A DNA stretch of 64,000 nt, taken from assembly GCF_014204945.1 (NCBI RefSeq), contig NZ_JACHMN010000003.1, positions 3,030,319 through 3,094,318 on the forward strand. The letters run 5' to 3'. Every line of letters begins with the position of its first letter. The stretch's first letter is position 1. Shown piece after piece: positions 26,813 through 39,297 of the stretch. The notes beneath the pieces were generated by a model that made no database searches, was not told the origin of the DNA, and saw only the letters and a program-made list of their open reading frames with translations. The position numbers and the translations under genes are program-made. This DNA is from Allocatelliglobosispora scoriae. Its GTDB lineage: Bacteria; Actinomycetota; Actinomycetes; Mycobacteriales; Micromonosporaceae.

Positions 26813-28105
26813 ATGACGGCGGTATCGGGCCAGCGGTTGGCTGTGTCGAATCCGGCGGTCGCTGAGGATGGGGCAGAGGACGATCTGCGGGGATTGTTCG
26901 GGCAGTCCACCGCTGTTTATGCCTCGCTCGCGGGACCGGCGCACCTGGTGGAGTCGGCAAACCCCGCGTTCTTCGCCGCCATCGGCGGAGGACGGACTCG
27001 TACCGGGGTCGCGATCGTGGACCTGATTCCCGAACTGTCAGCGCAAGGATTCCACGCCCTGCTGGAGCAGGTGTACCGCACGGGTGAACCCAGCACCGGT
27101 CGTGACCTCCGCGTCGTGCTGGGCACCGGCGCGCATGCGCGGGAGGCGTTCTTCGACCTCGCCTGTGAGCCGCGCCGAGGCGCCGAGGGCACGGTGACCG
27201 GGATCCGTGTGATCGGGGTGGAGACCACCCAGGTCAAGCACGCCCAGCAGCTGATGGCTGAGCACCGGGCACTGCTGGAGCAGATCGCCCGTCAGGCACC
27301 GCTGACGGAGGTGCTCGACGGTATGGCCCGCTGTATCGAGGACCTCTCACCGCAGGAGGTGCTCGTCTCGGTTCTGATCGCCGACGCGGATGGCCGGCAC
27401 CTGCGCCACGGCGCCGCACCGAGCCTGCCCGATTTCTACAACGAGGCCATCGACGGGATCGCGACCGGTGAAGGCGTCGGCTCCTGCGGCAAGGCAGCCC
27501 ACCGGCGGCAGCCGGTCATCGTCACCGACATCGTCACCGACCCGTTCTGGAGCGACTTCCGGGACCTGGCCGGCCGGGCCGGGCTGGCCGCCTGCTGGTC
27601 CACGCCGATCCTGGCCCGCGACGGCGGCCTGCTGGGCACTTTCGCCATGTACCACCGGACCCCGCGTGTCCCGCAGGACGCCGACCTCGCCCTGGCCCGG
27701 GTCTTCGCCGGCACCGCGGCCCTGGCCATCGAATGCCACCACAGCGAGCGGGCCCAGCAGATCGCCGAAGCACGCGCCAAGTCAGCCCATGACGACCTGG
27801 TGGAGGCGGTCCGCGCGGAGCAGAAACTGCGTGCCGAGGCCGAGCAGCGTGCCGCCGCCGCCGCGGAACTCGCCGCCCGGATGCGGACCGCCGCCGCCGC
27901 GCAGGCCGCATCACCGCACCCCGAGCGCTGCCAGCTCGGCGGCACCCCCGGGTGCACCGCACCAGCCGAAATCAAGGTCGCCGATCCATGGGGCGACGCG
28001 GCATGGGGCTGCACCAGCCACGTCGAGGAAGCCCTCATCAACGTGCGGTCGGTCTTCATCGCCAATCAAGACCTCGGCGGTTTGGCCGCGTACCGCAACC
28101 GCTGA
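26813..28105 (+). CDS. PAS/GAF sensory protein
   Basis: 430-aa cytoplasmic sensor. Seen: an N-terminal PAS-like domain (about 25-140; LVESANPAFFAAIGG, FHALLEQVYRTGEP), a GAF domain (about 150-320) with the common actinobacterial core GEGVGSCGKAAHRRQPVIVT, then TDPFWSDFRDLAGRAGLAAC and STPILARDGGLLGTFAMYHR, a charged coiled coil (EARAKSAHDDLVEAVRAEQK) and a Cys-containing C-terminal segment (CQLGGTPGCTAP). There is no kinase, phosphatase or cyclase output domain, so it must signal through partners. ATG at 26813 is chosen for GGCGGA upstream; 26795 and 26783 are alternatives. It stands alone here. Confidence 0.75.
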   Translation: MTAVSGQRLAVSNPAVAEDGAEDDLRGLFGQSTAVYASLAGPAHLVESANPAFFAAIGGGRTRTGVAIVDLIPELSAQGFHALLEQVYRTGEPSTGRDLRVVLGTGAHAREAFFDLACEPRRGAEGTVTGIRVIGVETTQVKHAQQLMAEHRALLEQIARQAPLTEVLDGMARCIEDLSPQEVLVSVLIADADGRHLRHGAAPSLPDFYNEAIDGIATGEGVGSCGKAAHRRQPVIVTDIVTDPFWSDFRDLAGRAGLAACWSTPILARDGGLLGTFAMYHRTPRVPQDADLALARVFAGTAALAIECHHSERAQQIAEARAKSAHDDLVEAVRAEQKLRAEAEQRAAAAAELAARMRTAAAAQAASPHPERCQLGGTPGCTAPAEIKVADPWGDAAWGCTSHVEEALINVRSVFIANQDLGGLAAYRNR

Positions 28106-28329
28106 AGACCCAGCAGGCGCCGGGCTCGACATCGTCTGCATGAATGGTTGTTTCGTCCTGGCGGGCAGAGAGCTCAGTTCTTCGATCGGCGATCTCGTCG
28201 GGACGGACATCTGAGCCTTCGTGCAGACGGCCAGTACTTGGTAGGTGCTCGCCGCCAACCGGCATCGCAAGATCAAAATTGAGCAGCTCGGGCCGCTGCG
28301 GAGCCTAGCGGACGCGACCGCCCTAATCA

Positions 28330-28493
28330 GGCTTGTGCCGCTCGGCCGTTATCCCCGCCTCGACGAGATCGCCGAGGCGGCGATCATGCTCGCCTCCGGA
28401 GCGCTCGACTGCGCCAACGGCCACACGATCACCCTGGACGGCGGCCTCACTGTTCAGCTTCGTCCGGTCGACGTCGAGCGCGCACCGGCTTGA
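28330..28493 (+). pseudogene. C-terminal relic of a short-chain dehydrogenase
   Basis: Reads VPLGRYPRLDEIAEAAIML, then ASGALDCANGHTITLDGGLT and a stop. This is the last ~50 residues of an SDR oxidoreductase (the conserved end following the Rossmann core). The nucleotide-binding and catalytic YxxxK parts are absent, so the gene is a leftover of an exchanged segment. Confidence 0.7.
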
Positions 28494-28660
28494 AACGGAC
28501 ACGGCGAATAACCGTTTGAACCAGCCGCCCATAGATCGGGTACCATCACAGCACTTGGTCGGTGTCATCCAGGCATCGTGCTGCGGTACCCGCACCCGAT
28601 TCATTCCTTGGTGAGGACCGCAGTGATGACCGATTTCAGCACCATTCGCCAGCAGCGGCC

Positions 28661-29638
28661 ATGATCGCAACGCAGGACAACGACTTTCGTCTCCGCGTTG
28701 CTGGGACCGAGAACATGCCCCTGAGCGTGGTGGTGCCGATCCGCAACCGTGCCTTCGTGATCAACCGTGTCCTGGACGCCATCGCTGCGAGCAAAAGCGT
28801 CGACCTGGAGGTCATCGTCGTTGATGACGCCAGCGACGACGACGGGGCCTTTCGAGCAGCCGCCCACCCTTGTAGTCCAACTGTGGTCAGGTTGGCGAAG
28901 CCGATCGGCTCGTCGGTCGCCCGCAACGTGGGCACGATCCTCGCCTCCGCGCAGACGGTCGCCTACGTCGACGGCGACATGCTCCTGCCGCCACTAACCC
29001 TGCACGAGCTGGCCGCCCGAGCTGCCGACGACCTCGTTCTGCTGGGTTTCCGCCAGCACGTGCCCGCTGCGGCGATCGATGCCGGACCGCTCACGCCCAC
29101 GAGCGTCGACCTCGACCAGGACCCTCGGGTGAGTACCATCTTCCCGGTCGGCATCCTGCCGTTCAGCGGCGCGATCCTGGACGGCCCGGAGTACTGCCGG
29201 CTATTGGAGGAGACCGATGACCTGCGCACGCTCGGCCACGGGCGGTGGATCCTCGACTGGGCGCTGCCACGGACCGTGATCACCGCTCTCGTTGCCATGC
29301 CCCGGGATGCGGTCATCGACGTCGGCGGCTTCCATCCCGGCTTCCACGGCCTGTGGGGCGCCGAGGACGCGTATGTCGGGGCCAAGCTGATCGCCGCAGG
29401 CTGCAAGGTGGCGCCAGTGCGAAGCGCGGTCGGGCTGCACGTCGACCCGCCCGAGGCGCAGCCGGAAAACGGCAAGAAGCAGAGCAGCCTGCCCCGTACC
29501 GTGGCGTTCTACCGCTCGCTGCTGGCACAACCGATGCCGGTCGGCGGCGACACGTGGCTGCGTGAGCACGCGCGGGCACACCTTGACCAGGCCACCGTGA
29601 TCCGCGGTGACCGCGCACTGATCCGTTCCGTGAGCTGA
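28661..29638 (+). CDS. Family 2 glycosyltransferase
   Basis: 325-aa cytoplasmic GT-A fold enzyme that would transfer a sugar from a nucleotide sugar to an unknown acceptor. Seen: LSVVVPIRNRAFVINRVLDA at the N-terminus, LEVIVVDDASDDDGAF, SSVARNVGTILAS, the metal-binding YVDGDML, and the late motif VGGFHPGFHGLWGAEDAYVG (the ED acceptor/catalytic region). It has no membrane helices. ATG at 28661 lacks a strong ribosome site; an upstream in-frame start at 28562 is possible. It ends 19 nt before the fused glycyl-tRNA synthetase gene, so the two are probably co-transcribed. Acceptor specificity cannot be read from the sequence. Confidence 0.82.
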   Translation: MIATQDNDFRLRVAGTENMPLSVVVPIRNRAFVINRVLDAIAASKSVDLEVIVVDDASDDDGAFRAAAHPCSPTVVRLAKPIGSSVARNVGTILASAQTVAYVDGDMLLPPLTLHELAARAADDLVLLGFRQHVPAAAIDAGPLTPTSVDLDQDPRVSTIFPVGILPFSGAILDGPEYCRLLEETDDLRTLGHGRWILDWALPRTVITALVAMPRDAVIDVGGFHPGFHGLWGAEDAYVGAKLIAAGCKVAPVRSAVGLHVDPPEAQPENGKKQSSLPRTVAFYRSLLAQPMPVGGDTWLREHARAHLDQATVIRGDRALIRSVS

Positions 29639-29657
29639 CCGAACCGAGGTGACATCC

Positions 29658-32639
<2,982 letters not shown>

Positions 32640-32709
32640 CGCCGAGAGCGAGGAGGGCCAACGGTAGACCGCAGAGTCGCTGCCGCGGCCCGCCTCGCCC
32701 GGCTACGCC

Positions 32710-33330
32710 TGGTTAGCTTATGGGCGTGGTGCTGTTCAGCCCTGAGGGCGAGGTTGACCGCCGCGTTGCGGTCCGCCTGGTACCCGCATGCGTCGTACGC
32801 GAACACCCGCTAGTCCAGGGATACCGCGGGTGCCAGGGTGCGGCACGCGCTACAGGTTTTGGTATACGGGTACCACCGGTCGACCAGGACCACCCGCCCG
32901 TAGTGCCAGGTCTGTAGGTGATCTGGCGGGCGAGTTCACCCCAGGCGGTGTCGGCGATCGCGGCAGCGAGGCGGTAATTGCCCAGCATGCCGGTGATGTT
33001 CAGGGTCTCCAGAGCGAGCCGGTCGTGGGTATTGACCAGCTGGTTAGAGACCTCATGCAGGAACCGCGCCCGGACCGCCTCCACGTGTTGAACGCGTTGA
33101 TCAGGTCGAAGCCGGTCCACGGCACTTTCACCACACCATCACGGGCCTTAGCGTCCAGGGGTTGCTTGACCAGGCGCAGGCACTGGTTGTACCCGAACCG
33201 GGATGCACCCGCGTGCCGCCGCAGCAGGTCTTCCTGCTGGGGCGTGGGGTCCGTAGCGAACCGGAAATGGTGAAACGAGTCACGACCCGCACCATTCCAC
33301 GCGCCACCGGACGACCAGGCACGAACGTCT
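32710..33330 (-). pseudogene. Decayed tnpB (IS200/IS605-type OrfB)
   Basis: Pieces of a TnpB-like RNA-guided nuclease in several frames. The N-terminal piece (33110-33280) reads PTPQQEDLLRRHAGASRFGY and NQCLRLVKQPLDAKARDG. The next piece jumps to RFLHEVSNQLVNTHDRLALE and LNITGMLGNYRLAAAIADTA, and a third frame gives VLVDRWYPYTKTCSACRTL and YQADRNAAVNLALRAEQ (zinc ribbon and final RuvC motif). About 170 central residues are missing and there are at least two frameshifts and an in-frame stop. It is inactive, and no TnpA partner is nearby. Confidence 0.8.
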
Positions 33331-33363
33331 TACGCATGTCTGCTGTTGCTAGCGATCGCGCTG

Positions 33364-35286
33364 CTACGCCGAGGTGCTCGCCATGGAACGCAGCCAGTCC
33401 CCGACCCGCGAGCGCAGCCCAGGCGTAGCGTCGACGGCGATCCGGCCGGTCTGCAGCACCCACCAGATGACCACCGAAGCCAGGTACAGACCGATCATGG
33501 TCTCCTGCAGTTGCCAGGTGTAGATGAGGGCGCCACCGAAGCCGATGATGACGGCGAGCCCGATGCGGGGGAGCGGGGTGGTAGCGAGCGTGAAGGCGAT
33601 AGCGACCCCCAATGCCAGCATCCCGCCGCGTCCCCCGACGAGGCCGATGATCCACGGCGCGACGTAGTCCTGGAGCTCACGGGCCGAGCCGGTGGACTCA
33701 ACCGACATCGAGAGTGTCCCGGCGGTCGCCAGGATGACGGGGGTCATCGGGTAGCGCAGCCGCTCGCTCCACCGGGTGCCCTGCAGTGCCGCGATGTGGG
33801 GTGCGACGAGCCCGATCAGGACGGTCGGCACGACCACGAGGATCGAGGCGAGCAGGACGTGGTCCATAAACGGCGGGGTGGAGCCCGGTGCGGCGATCAC
33901 CGTGTCGGCGAGCTGCTGGTGGATGAACGCGAACGCGAGCCCGCCGAACGCCCCGCCGGCCAGGATCCGGCCGGCCCGGCGCGCGCTGCCGGTGTCGCCG
34001 GTGGCCGCTGCGTGGTCGAGGAGCGCGGTGGCGCCGAGCCGCCCGGCGCCGATCATGGCGAGGGTCGCGAACAGGCAGGCCATGGCGAGGGCGCCGGAGT
34101 TGAACAGGACAGGGAGTTTCAGGTAGTCGTAGACGGCGCCGGGTCCGATGATGTCCAGTCCGTCGTCGAGTGCCCGCCACAGCAGCAGCCAGGCGGCGGC
34201 GAGGGGGATGCCGAGCGCGATGAGCTGCCAGATCCGCGCCCATCCGCGGCCGAGCACGCGCAGCGGATCGGCGGCGCCGTCGGCTGCCGCTGTCCCGCCG
34301 GTGCGTAGGGCGGCGGCGGGCAGGACCCGGTCGGCGGGTTGCGGCGTGTGCGGGGTCAGGGCGTAGTGCTCGTGCAGTTCCGGCGCGAGGCCGAGGGACG
34401 CGGCGGCGCCGCCGAGGACGGCGACGGCGGCGAGGTGGTCGTCGCTGATGTCGGCGGCGACGACTGCGTCGACCGCCGCGGCGGTGATCCGCTGGCGGAT
34501 CGCGGTGCCTGCGGTGTGGACGTGGTCGGCGGTGAGGATGGCCGGGGGGTGCGGGTCGGGCATGACGACCGCTACCCGGTCGGTGCCGGCGAGCGCGTGC
34601 CGTGCCGCGCGGACCCGTCCGGTCAGCGCGGTGGTCTGGTCCGGGCTCAGCCCGGCCGCGGGTACTGCGGCCGAGGCGAGCAGCGCGGTGGTGAGCGACC
34701 GGTCCAGGTCGTCGCCGCCGCAGCCGGGTGGTTCCTGCATCGACAGCACCTGCCAGCCTGCGGCGGTGCGTTCGACGACCGCGATGTCGGCGGCTGCGGC
34801 GCCGACGTCGCAGACGAGCACGCAGCCGCCGTCCGGGACCGCCGGCCCGGCCGCGGCGAGCTCCGTCGCGGCCGCGACGGGAGCCGCGAGCAGCTCCACG
34901 CCCGGCAGCCCGGCGCGTCCGGCGGCCTCACGCAGCAGCGCGTGGCGGCGCGGCCCCCACCCGGCCGGTACGAGCAGGACCGCACCGGTGATCCGGTCGC
35001 CGCCGGCGGCTGTGGCGGCGACGTGGCCGAGCAGCACCGAGACCGCCTCGACCGGGTCCACCGCGTTGGCCGTGCCCGAGTTCCCGGTGGCCAGCAGCCG
35101 GTACGGGTCGGCCAGCCACGCCGCCCCGCCCGGGCCGGTGCGCCCGGCGGACAGGGCGCCGCCCGCGTGCACCCACACCCCTGACGGCAGCGTCGGCTCG
35201 CCGTCGAACAGCACCGGCACCGCCCGCCCGGCCATGCTGACAGCGGCTTTGGTCGTGGCCGTGCCGACGTCGATCGCGATTCTCAT
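33364..35286 (-). CDS. Hsp70-like ATPase domain fused to a polytopic membrane domain
   Basis: 640-aa protein. Residues 1-~330 are an actin/Hsp70-type ATPase: MRIAIDVGTATTKAAVSMAG (phosphate-1), TGAVLLVPAGWGPRRHALLR, CVLVCDVGAAAADIAVVE (phosphate-2) and LAAVAVLGGAAASLG (adenosine motif). From ~390 on there are about six hydrophobic helices. There is no substrate-binding domain of a true DnaK. ATG at 35286 is favoured by GGGGGC before it; an upstream start adds 20 unlikely residues. It is transcribed divergently from the LysM-BTAD gene, with both promoters within 230 bases. Membrane-tethered Hsp70-like proteins occur in actinobacteria; function is unknown, possibly transfer regulation or envelope stress. 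Confidence 0.72.
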   Translation of the reverse strand: MRIAIDVGTATTKAAVSMAGRAVPVLFDGEPTLPSGVWVHAGGALSAGRTGPGGAAWLADPYRLLATGNSGTANAVDPVEAVSVLLGHVAATAAGGDRITGAVLLVPAGWGPRRHALLREAAGRAGLPGVELLAAPVAAATELAAAGPAVPDGGCVLVCDVGAAAADIAVVERTAAGWQVLSMQEPPGCGGDDLDRSLTTALLASAAVPAAGLSPDQTTALTGRVRAARHALAGTDRVAVVMPDPHPPAILTADHVHTAGTAIRQRITAAAVDAVVAADISDDHLAAVAVLGGAAASLGLAPELHEHYALTPHTPQPADRVLPAAALRTGGTAAADGAADPLRVLGRGWARIWQLIALGIPLAAAWLLLWRALDDGLDIIGPGAVYDYLKLPVLFNSGALAMACLFATLAMIGAGRLGATALLDHAAATGDTGSARRAGRILAGGAFGGLAFAFIHQQLADTVIAAPGSTPPFMDHVLLASILVVVPTVLIGLVAPHIAALQGTRWSERLRYPMTPVILATAGTLSMSVESTGSARELQDYVAPWIIGLVGGRGGMLALGVAIAFTLATTPLPRIGLAVIIGFGGALIYTWQLQETMIGLYLASVVIWWVLQTGRIAVDATPGLRSRVGDWLRSMASTSA

Positions 35287-35518
35287 GATTGCCCCCAGCG
35301 GTGCAGTCTGCTGAACGCACGGCGCTCCCGCTGCCCCGGGCCGCACCGGTGTTCAGATGATGAAAGATCAGACCCATAGACGGGAGCCAACCGGTCATGG
35401 TTGCGCGTCAAACTGGAACACATTGCCAGCGGCTGATACGACCGACCCGGGGGACCACCGTGGACACAGCACCACCCGCACCCATCCGACCGCTGTCGGC
35501 GACCGCGGAGCAGGGCCG

Positions 35519-37963
35519 ATGATCGCCGGGCTGTGGCGGGCCGCGGTGTCCCTGGCCGGGCTGGGCGTCATCCTCGTCGGCGTCCCCGCGGCCCTGGTCA
35601 GGTTCGCCGGGCGGCCGATCCCCGACACGTGGCCCACCGCCGCCCAATGGGAGGCGTGGGCCGCCGCCCCCGTCACCATGGCCCTGCTGCGCGACTACAT
35701 GACCTGCGCGGCATGGCTCGCCTGGGCCGCGATCACCGCCGCGATCGTCCTGGAGGCCGCCGCCGCGATCACCCGGGCCAAGGCGCCCCGCCTGCGGCTG
35801 CCCGCACCGCTGCACGCCGTCGCCGCGTCGCTGGTGGGCACCGCCGTCGTCGCCATGGCCGGGCCCGCCGCCCGGGCCAGCGCCCCGCCCGCCGCCGTCG
35901 CCGACGCGACCCCCAGCACCGTGCGCGCGGCCACCGCGCCGCAGACCACCGCGCACGCCGCGCACGTCACCCTCGTCATCGGCGACTGCTCCTACCGCTA
36001 CCGGGTCCACCGCGGCGACACCCTGTCGAAGATCGCCCGCACCTGCCTGGGCAAAGCCGGCCGGTGGCCCGAGATCTGGCACCTCAACAAGAACAAGTAC
36101 TGGCCCAACGTCTCCGGCAAGACCCGGTTCCGCGACCCCGACGTCATCTTCCCCGGCTGGGTCCTCACCCTGCCCGCCGACGCCGTACCGCCCCCCGGCG
36201 CCACCATCGTCACGCCCCCGGCGACCAAACCCGCCCCGGCACCCAAGACCGACGCCAGTCCGGCGCCCACCGCCACCACGGCGTCCCCCCACCAGCAACC
36301 GGCCCCGAGCGTCCAGGCAACCAGCACCGACGACGGGATCACACTGCCGGGCGGATCGTTCCTGCCCTGGACCCTCGCCGCCGCCGTCCTCACCGCCTGG
36401 ACCATGGTCATCGCCCACCGCCGCCGCCGCTACCGGCCCGGCGACCCCGCCACCGCCACGCCCCTGGACACACCGGCACTCATCCACACCATCCGCCGGG
36501 CGGTCCACCGCCACCAGCGACCCGACGACCCGCACACCGCGATCCCGCTCGACGACCACCCGCCGCAGACCAGCCCAGACACCCCGGCACCGGCCACACC
36601 GGACCCCGACGCGGCGAACCACACCGGACCCGCGACCCTGCCCGCCGCCCGCGGCGTACTCGTCGACACCCTCACCACCCGACACGACACCCGCGTCATC
36701 GTCACCGCCGGCACCCTCATCGCGCTGCTCGGCACCGACGCCGTCGCCCTGCAGCCATGGCCGCGCCTCACCGTCACCAACGACCTCGACCACGCCCTCA
36801 ACCAGATCGAGATCCACCTCCTCGCCGTCGCCCGCCAGCACTACGACACCGACGGGCAACCCCACCCACAACCAGCGCCCGACACCGAGGCGATCCTGCT
36901 CATCGCCGACCCGCCCACCCCCGCGCAACACACCCGCGCGCACATCCTCACCGGCCTCGGCGCCACCGCAGGAGTCACCGCCCTCTGGCTCGACGACACC
37001 GCCGCCCACGACCACGACCAGCACCACCGGTCGGCCAGCCTCGACCAGGACACCGCCGCCCAACTGCTCGCCACCCTCCGCGAAGCCCACACCGGCGAAC
37101 CCACACCGCACACCGACCAAGCGCCGCCGCCCGCGGCCGACGAACCGCTCGATGACGGCGACACCGACCGCCCCGACGACCACGAGGCGGACACCGCCCC
37201 GGTCGGCATACCCGTCACCACCGCTCGGCTGCGGGTCCTCGGGCGTCCCGGCATCGACGACGTCACCGCACCCGGCCGACCGCTACGCGCCAAAGCACTC
37301 GAGCTCGCCGTCTACCTCGCCTGCCACCCCAACGGGCACCGCACCCGGCAGATCGCCGAAGACCTCGACCCCGACGCCCGCGTCCACGCCGCCGACCAGC
37401 GAACCCACACCAACGTCAGCAACCTGCGCCACGTCCTCGCCCGAGCAGCCGGACCCCGCGAACGCGGCTACGTCACCCAGACCCGCGACGGCCGCTACCG
37501 GCTCGACCCCGCCACCGTCACCGTCGACCTCTGGGACTTCCACAACCTCCTGCGCCAAGCCAAGGTGGCCGAGCCCGCCGACCGGCGCCAGCTCCTGCAG
37601 CAGGCCTGCGACCTCTACCAGGGGCCGCTCGCAGACGACCACGATTACGACTGGATCGAACCCCACCGCGAAACCGTCCGCAGACGAGCCGTCGACGCAC
37701 ACGTCCTACTCGCACAGGAGCTCGCCGAGGACGACCTAGGGGCCGCGGCCGCTGTGATCGACAAAGCCATCACCATCGACCCCTACAACGAGAGCCTTTA
37801 CCAGATGGCCATGCAGCTGAGCCACCACATCGGCGACACCGGCAACGTCGCAGTACTTCTACAACAGCTCGCTCGCCGACTTGTAGAGCTCGGAATGAGA
37901 CCCACCTCAGAGATCAGAGACCTGGCAGGCAGACTCTCAACGACTACTACCGCAGCCAGCTGA
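35519..37963 (+). CDS. Membrane LysM protein with C-terminal BTAD (SARP-like) domain
   Basis: 814-aa protein. Seen: two hydrophobic segments near the N-terminus (about 5-28 and 59-80) and one at about 95-120, a LysM domain at ~165-225 (YRVHRGDTLSKIARTCLG, WPEIWHLNKNKYWPN), a Pro/Thr-rich linker, a further hydrophobic segment at about 285-302, and a cytoplasmic-type C-terminus with an OmpR-like winged helix (ALELAVYLACHPNGHRTRQI, then HTNVSNLRHVLARAAG) and BTAD helices (WIEPHRETVRRRAVDAHVLL). This couples a wall-binding domain to a DNA-binding-type domain, suggesting a one-component envelope sensor. ATG at 35519 has GGAGCAGGG upstream. A 54-codon upstream extension is unlikely. It is divergent from the Hsp70-like gene. 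Confidence 0.8.
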   Translation: MIAGLWRAAVSLAGLGVILVGVPAALVRFAGRPIPDTWPTAAQWEAWAAAPVTMALLRDYMTCAAWLAWAAITAAIVLEAAAAITRAKAPRLRLPAPLHAVAASLVGTAVVAMAGPAARASAPPAAVADATPSTVRAATAPQTTAHAAHVTLVIGDCSYRYRVHRGDTLSKIARTCLGKAGRWPEIWHLNKNKYWPNVSGKTRFRDPDVIFPGWVLTLPADAVPPPGATIVTPPATKPAPAPKTDASPAPTATTASPHQQPAPSVQATSTDDGITLPGGSFLPWTLAAAVLTAWTMVIAHRRRRYRPGDPATATPLDTPALIHTIRRAVHRHQRPDDPHTAIPLDDHPPQTSPDTPAPATPDPDAANHTGPATLPAARGVLVDTLTTRHDTRVIVTAGTLIALLGTDAVALQPWPRLTVTNDLDHALNQIEIHLLAVARQHYDTDGQPHPQPAPDTEAILLIADPPTPAQHTRAHILTGLGATAGVTALWLDDTAAHDHDQHHRSASLDQDTAAQLLATLREAHTGEPTPHTDQAPPPAADEPLDDGDTDRPDDHEADTAPVGIPVTTARLRVLGRPGIDDVTAPGRPLRAKALELAVYLACHPNGHRTRQIAEDLDPDARVHAADQRTHTNVSNLRHVLARAAGPRERGYVTQTRDGRYRLDPATVTVDLWDFHNLLRQAKVAEPADRRQLLQQACDLYQGPLADDHDYDWIEPHRETVRRRAVDAHVLLAQELAEDDLGAAAAVIDKAITIDPYNESLYQMAMQLSHHIGDTGNVAVLLQQLARRLVELGMRPTSEIRDLAGRLSTTTTAAS

Positions 37964-38374
37964 TCAGGATCCGGTGCCGTGTCGGCAGCCAGTCGAGTGT
38001 TCGAGGGGGGACGTGAACCCCCACACACCGCAGATCTGCGGTACCCGAGTGTTCGAGTGGTACCGCATAGGAACGATCGTTGCTGCTCAGCGGGGTGCTG
38101 TCAAAGTATATCGATGTGAGGCCGATTACGGTTTCGCGGAGGCTATTTGCCATGGTTTGGAACTTGTAGCCCAGTGAGCTGCCCTTTCATATGTCGTCAG
38201 TCGTGTTCAAGTAGCAGGGACTCGCAATGGCGATGAGTGGCCTCAGTTCAGACTCGGGTCCATGTCTGTTGGCCAGATTCGCGGACGGAGCTCGGTCCGA
38301 CTGCCTCCCACGTGCCGACCATCTCCCGCGTGGTGGAGTACCGTGCACGGACGGTTCGCAGATGGGGGTGTGGA
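37964..38374. other. 411-base intergenic region with palindrome and direct repeat
   Basis: No gene recognised. It contains a 12-base direct repeat, CGAGTGTTCGAG, at 37994-38005 and 38046-38057, and between them a perfect 16-base palindrome (38027-38042). These are listed separately as a candidate operator. Confidence 0.45.
37994..38057. promoter_or_regulatory. Candidate operator: palindrome inside a direct repeat
   Basis: Copies of CGAGTGTTCGAG at 37994 and 38046 flank the perfect palindrome ACCGCAGATCTGCGGT (38027-38042), and GGGGG/CCCCC arms (near 38006-38022) form another small hairpin. It lies just after the LysM-BTAD stop and ~320 bases before the 38375 gene. The structure is seen; function is unknown. 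Confidence 0.4.
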
Positions 38375-39205
38375 GTGGCGAAGCTTGCGGTACAGCGGCC
38401 TTTGCCGGGAGTGGAGATCCGGCTGATTGATCTGGTTTTCGGGTCGCATCCGGTAGACGAGCGGATCGTCGCCCGCTACCAGGGCCGGGGCGGCGAGGTC
38501 TTTGTGCATTGCTTAACCCACGACACACTGTTGCCGGGCCACTCGTGGAACTGGGCCCAGTCCACTGCGGCCGAGCCTCAGACATGGTGCGACGGATGCA
38601 AGCCGGTCGCCGCGGCGCAGCAGGACGCCGCAGACGAGGGCCGGCGCCAGGCCCCGCTGGTGAAGGCGTTTCGCGAGTCCGATGCACAGCTGCAGGAGCG
38701 CGTGCGGCGGTATCGGGCGATGGCGCGCCGTCGGTATCCGGCCGACATCGATGCCGCCCTGGAGCGGGCTACCGACCTGCAGATCAACGCCGCACACGGC
38801 GTGTGCGAGTCTGCGACCTCTGTAATCCTGGCGATGATCGAAGCGCGGTACGGGCAGCAGGATCGTGAGCTGGTCACGGCGCTCGTCGATCGGCGCCTTG
38901 TCACCCGCGCAAACCGTGCACCGGCCGCAGCGATCGAAGCAGTCCAAGCCGCGGACGACCTCGGTACGAATGTCTACGCGGCGGCCGACCGCGTCGCCGC
39001 CATGCTCCGTCGGGCGGAGGTTCCCGTGCCTCTGGTCGAACTCGGCCTTGTCGGCGCCTCATACCACAGCCTCCAGGCTGGCAGCGGCACCTACGCTCCG
39101 TCGGACACAGGCCCGTGGACGGGCGAGACCGTACGCAAGCTCAGCAGACTGCTGCAGTTGTCGGGGCGGGCGCGGGCCACGATGGACCCGGCGATCCTGC
39201 CTTAA
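38375..39205 (+). CDS. Hypothetical protein, zinc-site-like N-terminus
   Basis: 276-aa soluble protein; family not recognised. Seen: EVFVHCLTHDTLLPGHSWNW followed by WCDGC, a His/Cys grouping that could bind a metal, then a helical body (YPADIDAALERATDLQINAA, RELVTALVDRRLVTRANRAP) and a C-terminal helical repeat (VAAMLRRAEVPVPLVELGL). GTG at 38375 is chosen for the purine-rich GGGGGTGTGGA upstream; an earlier start would add a low-complexity stretch. It precedes the AbiJ-like gene on the same strand, with a hairpin between, so it is a separate transcript. Confidence 0.55.
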   Translation: MAKLAVQRPLPGVEIRLIDLVFGSHPVDERIVARYQGRGGEVFVHCLTHDTLLPGHSWNWAQSTAAEPQTWCDGCKPVAAAQQDAADEGRRQAPLVKAFRESDAQLQERVRRYRAMARRRYPADIDAALERATDLQINAAHGVCESATSVILAMIEARYGQQDRELVTALVDRRLVTRANRAPAAAIEAVQAADDLGTNVYAAADRVAAMLRRAEVPVPLVELGLVGASYHSLQAGSGTYAPSDTGPWTGETVRKLSRLLQLSGRARATMDPAILP

Positions 39206-39268
39206 CTGCCTCAACCGCTGCCAGGTCGCGGATACCGCGCTGTCGAGTTCGCTCGCGCAAGATCGGTA

Positions 39269-39297
39269 ACCACTTCCCCGCCCCCCGGGGTAGTGGT
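39269..39297 (+). terminator. Hairpin after the 38375 gene
   Basis: Arms ACCACTTCCCCG (39269-39280) and CGGGGTAGTGGT (39286-39297) pair at 11 of 12 positions around a 5-base C loop. It sits 64 bases past the stop in the 230-base gap before the AbiJ-like gene. Confidence 0.5.
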
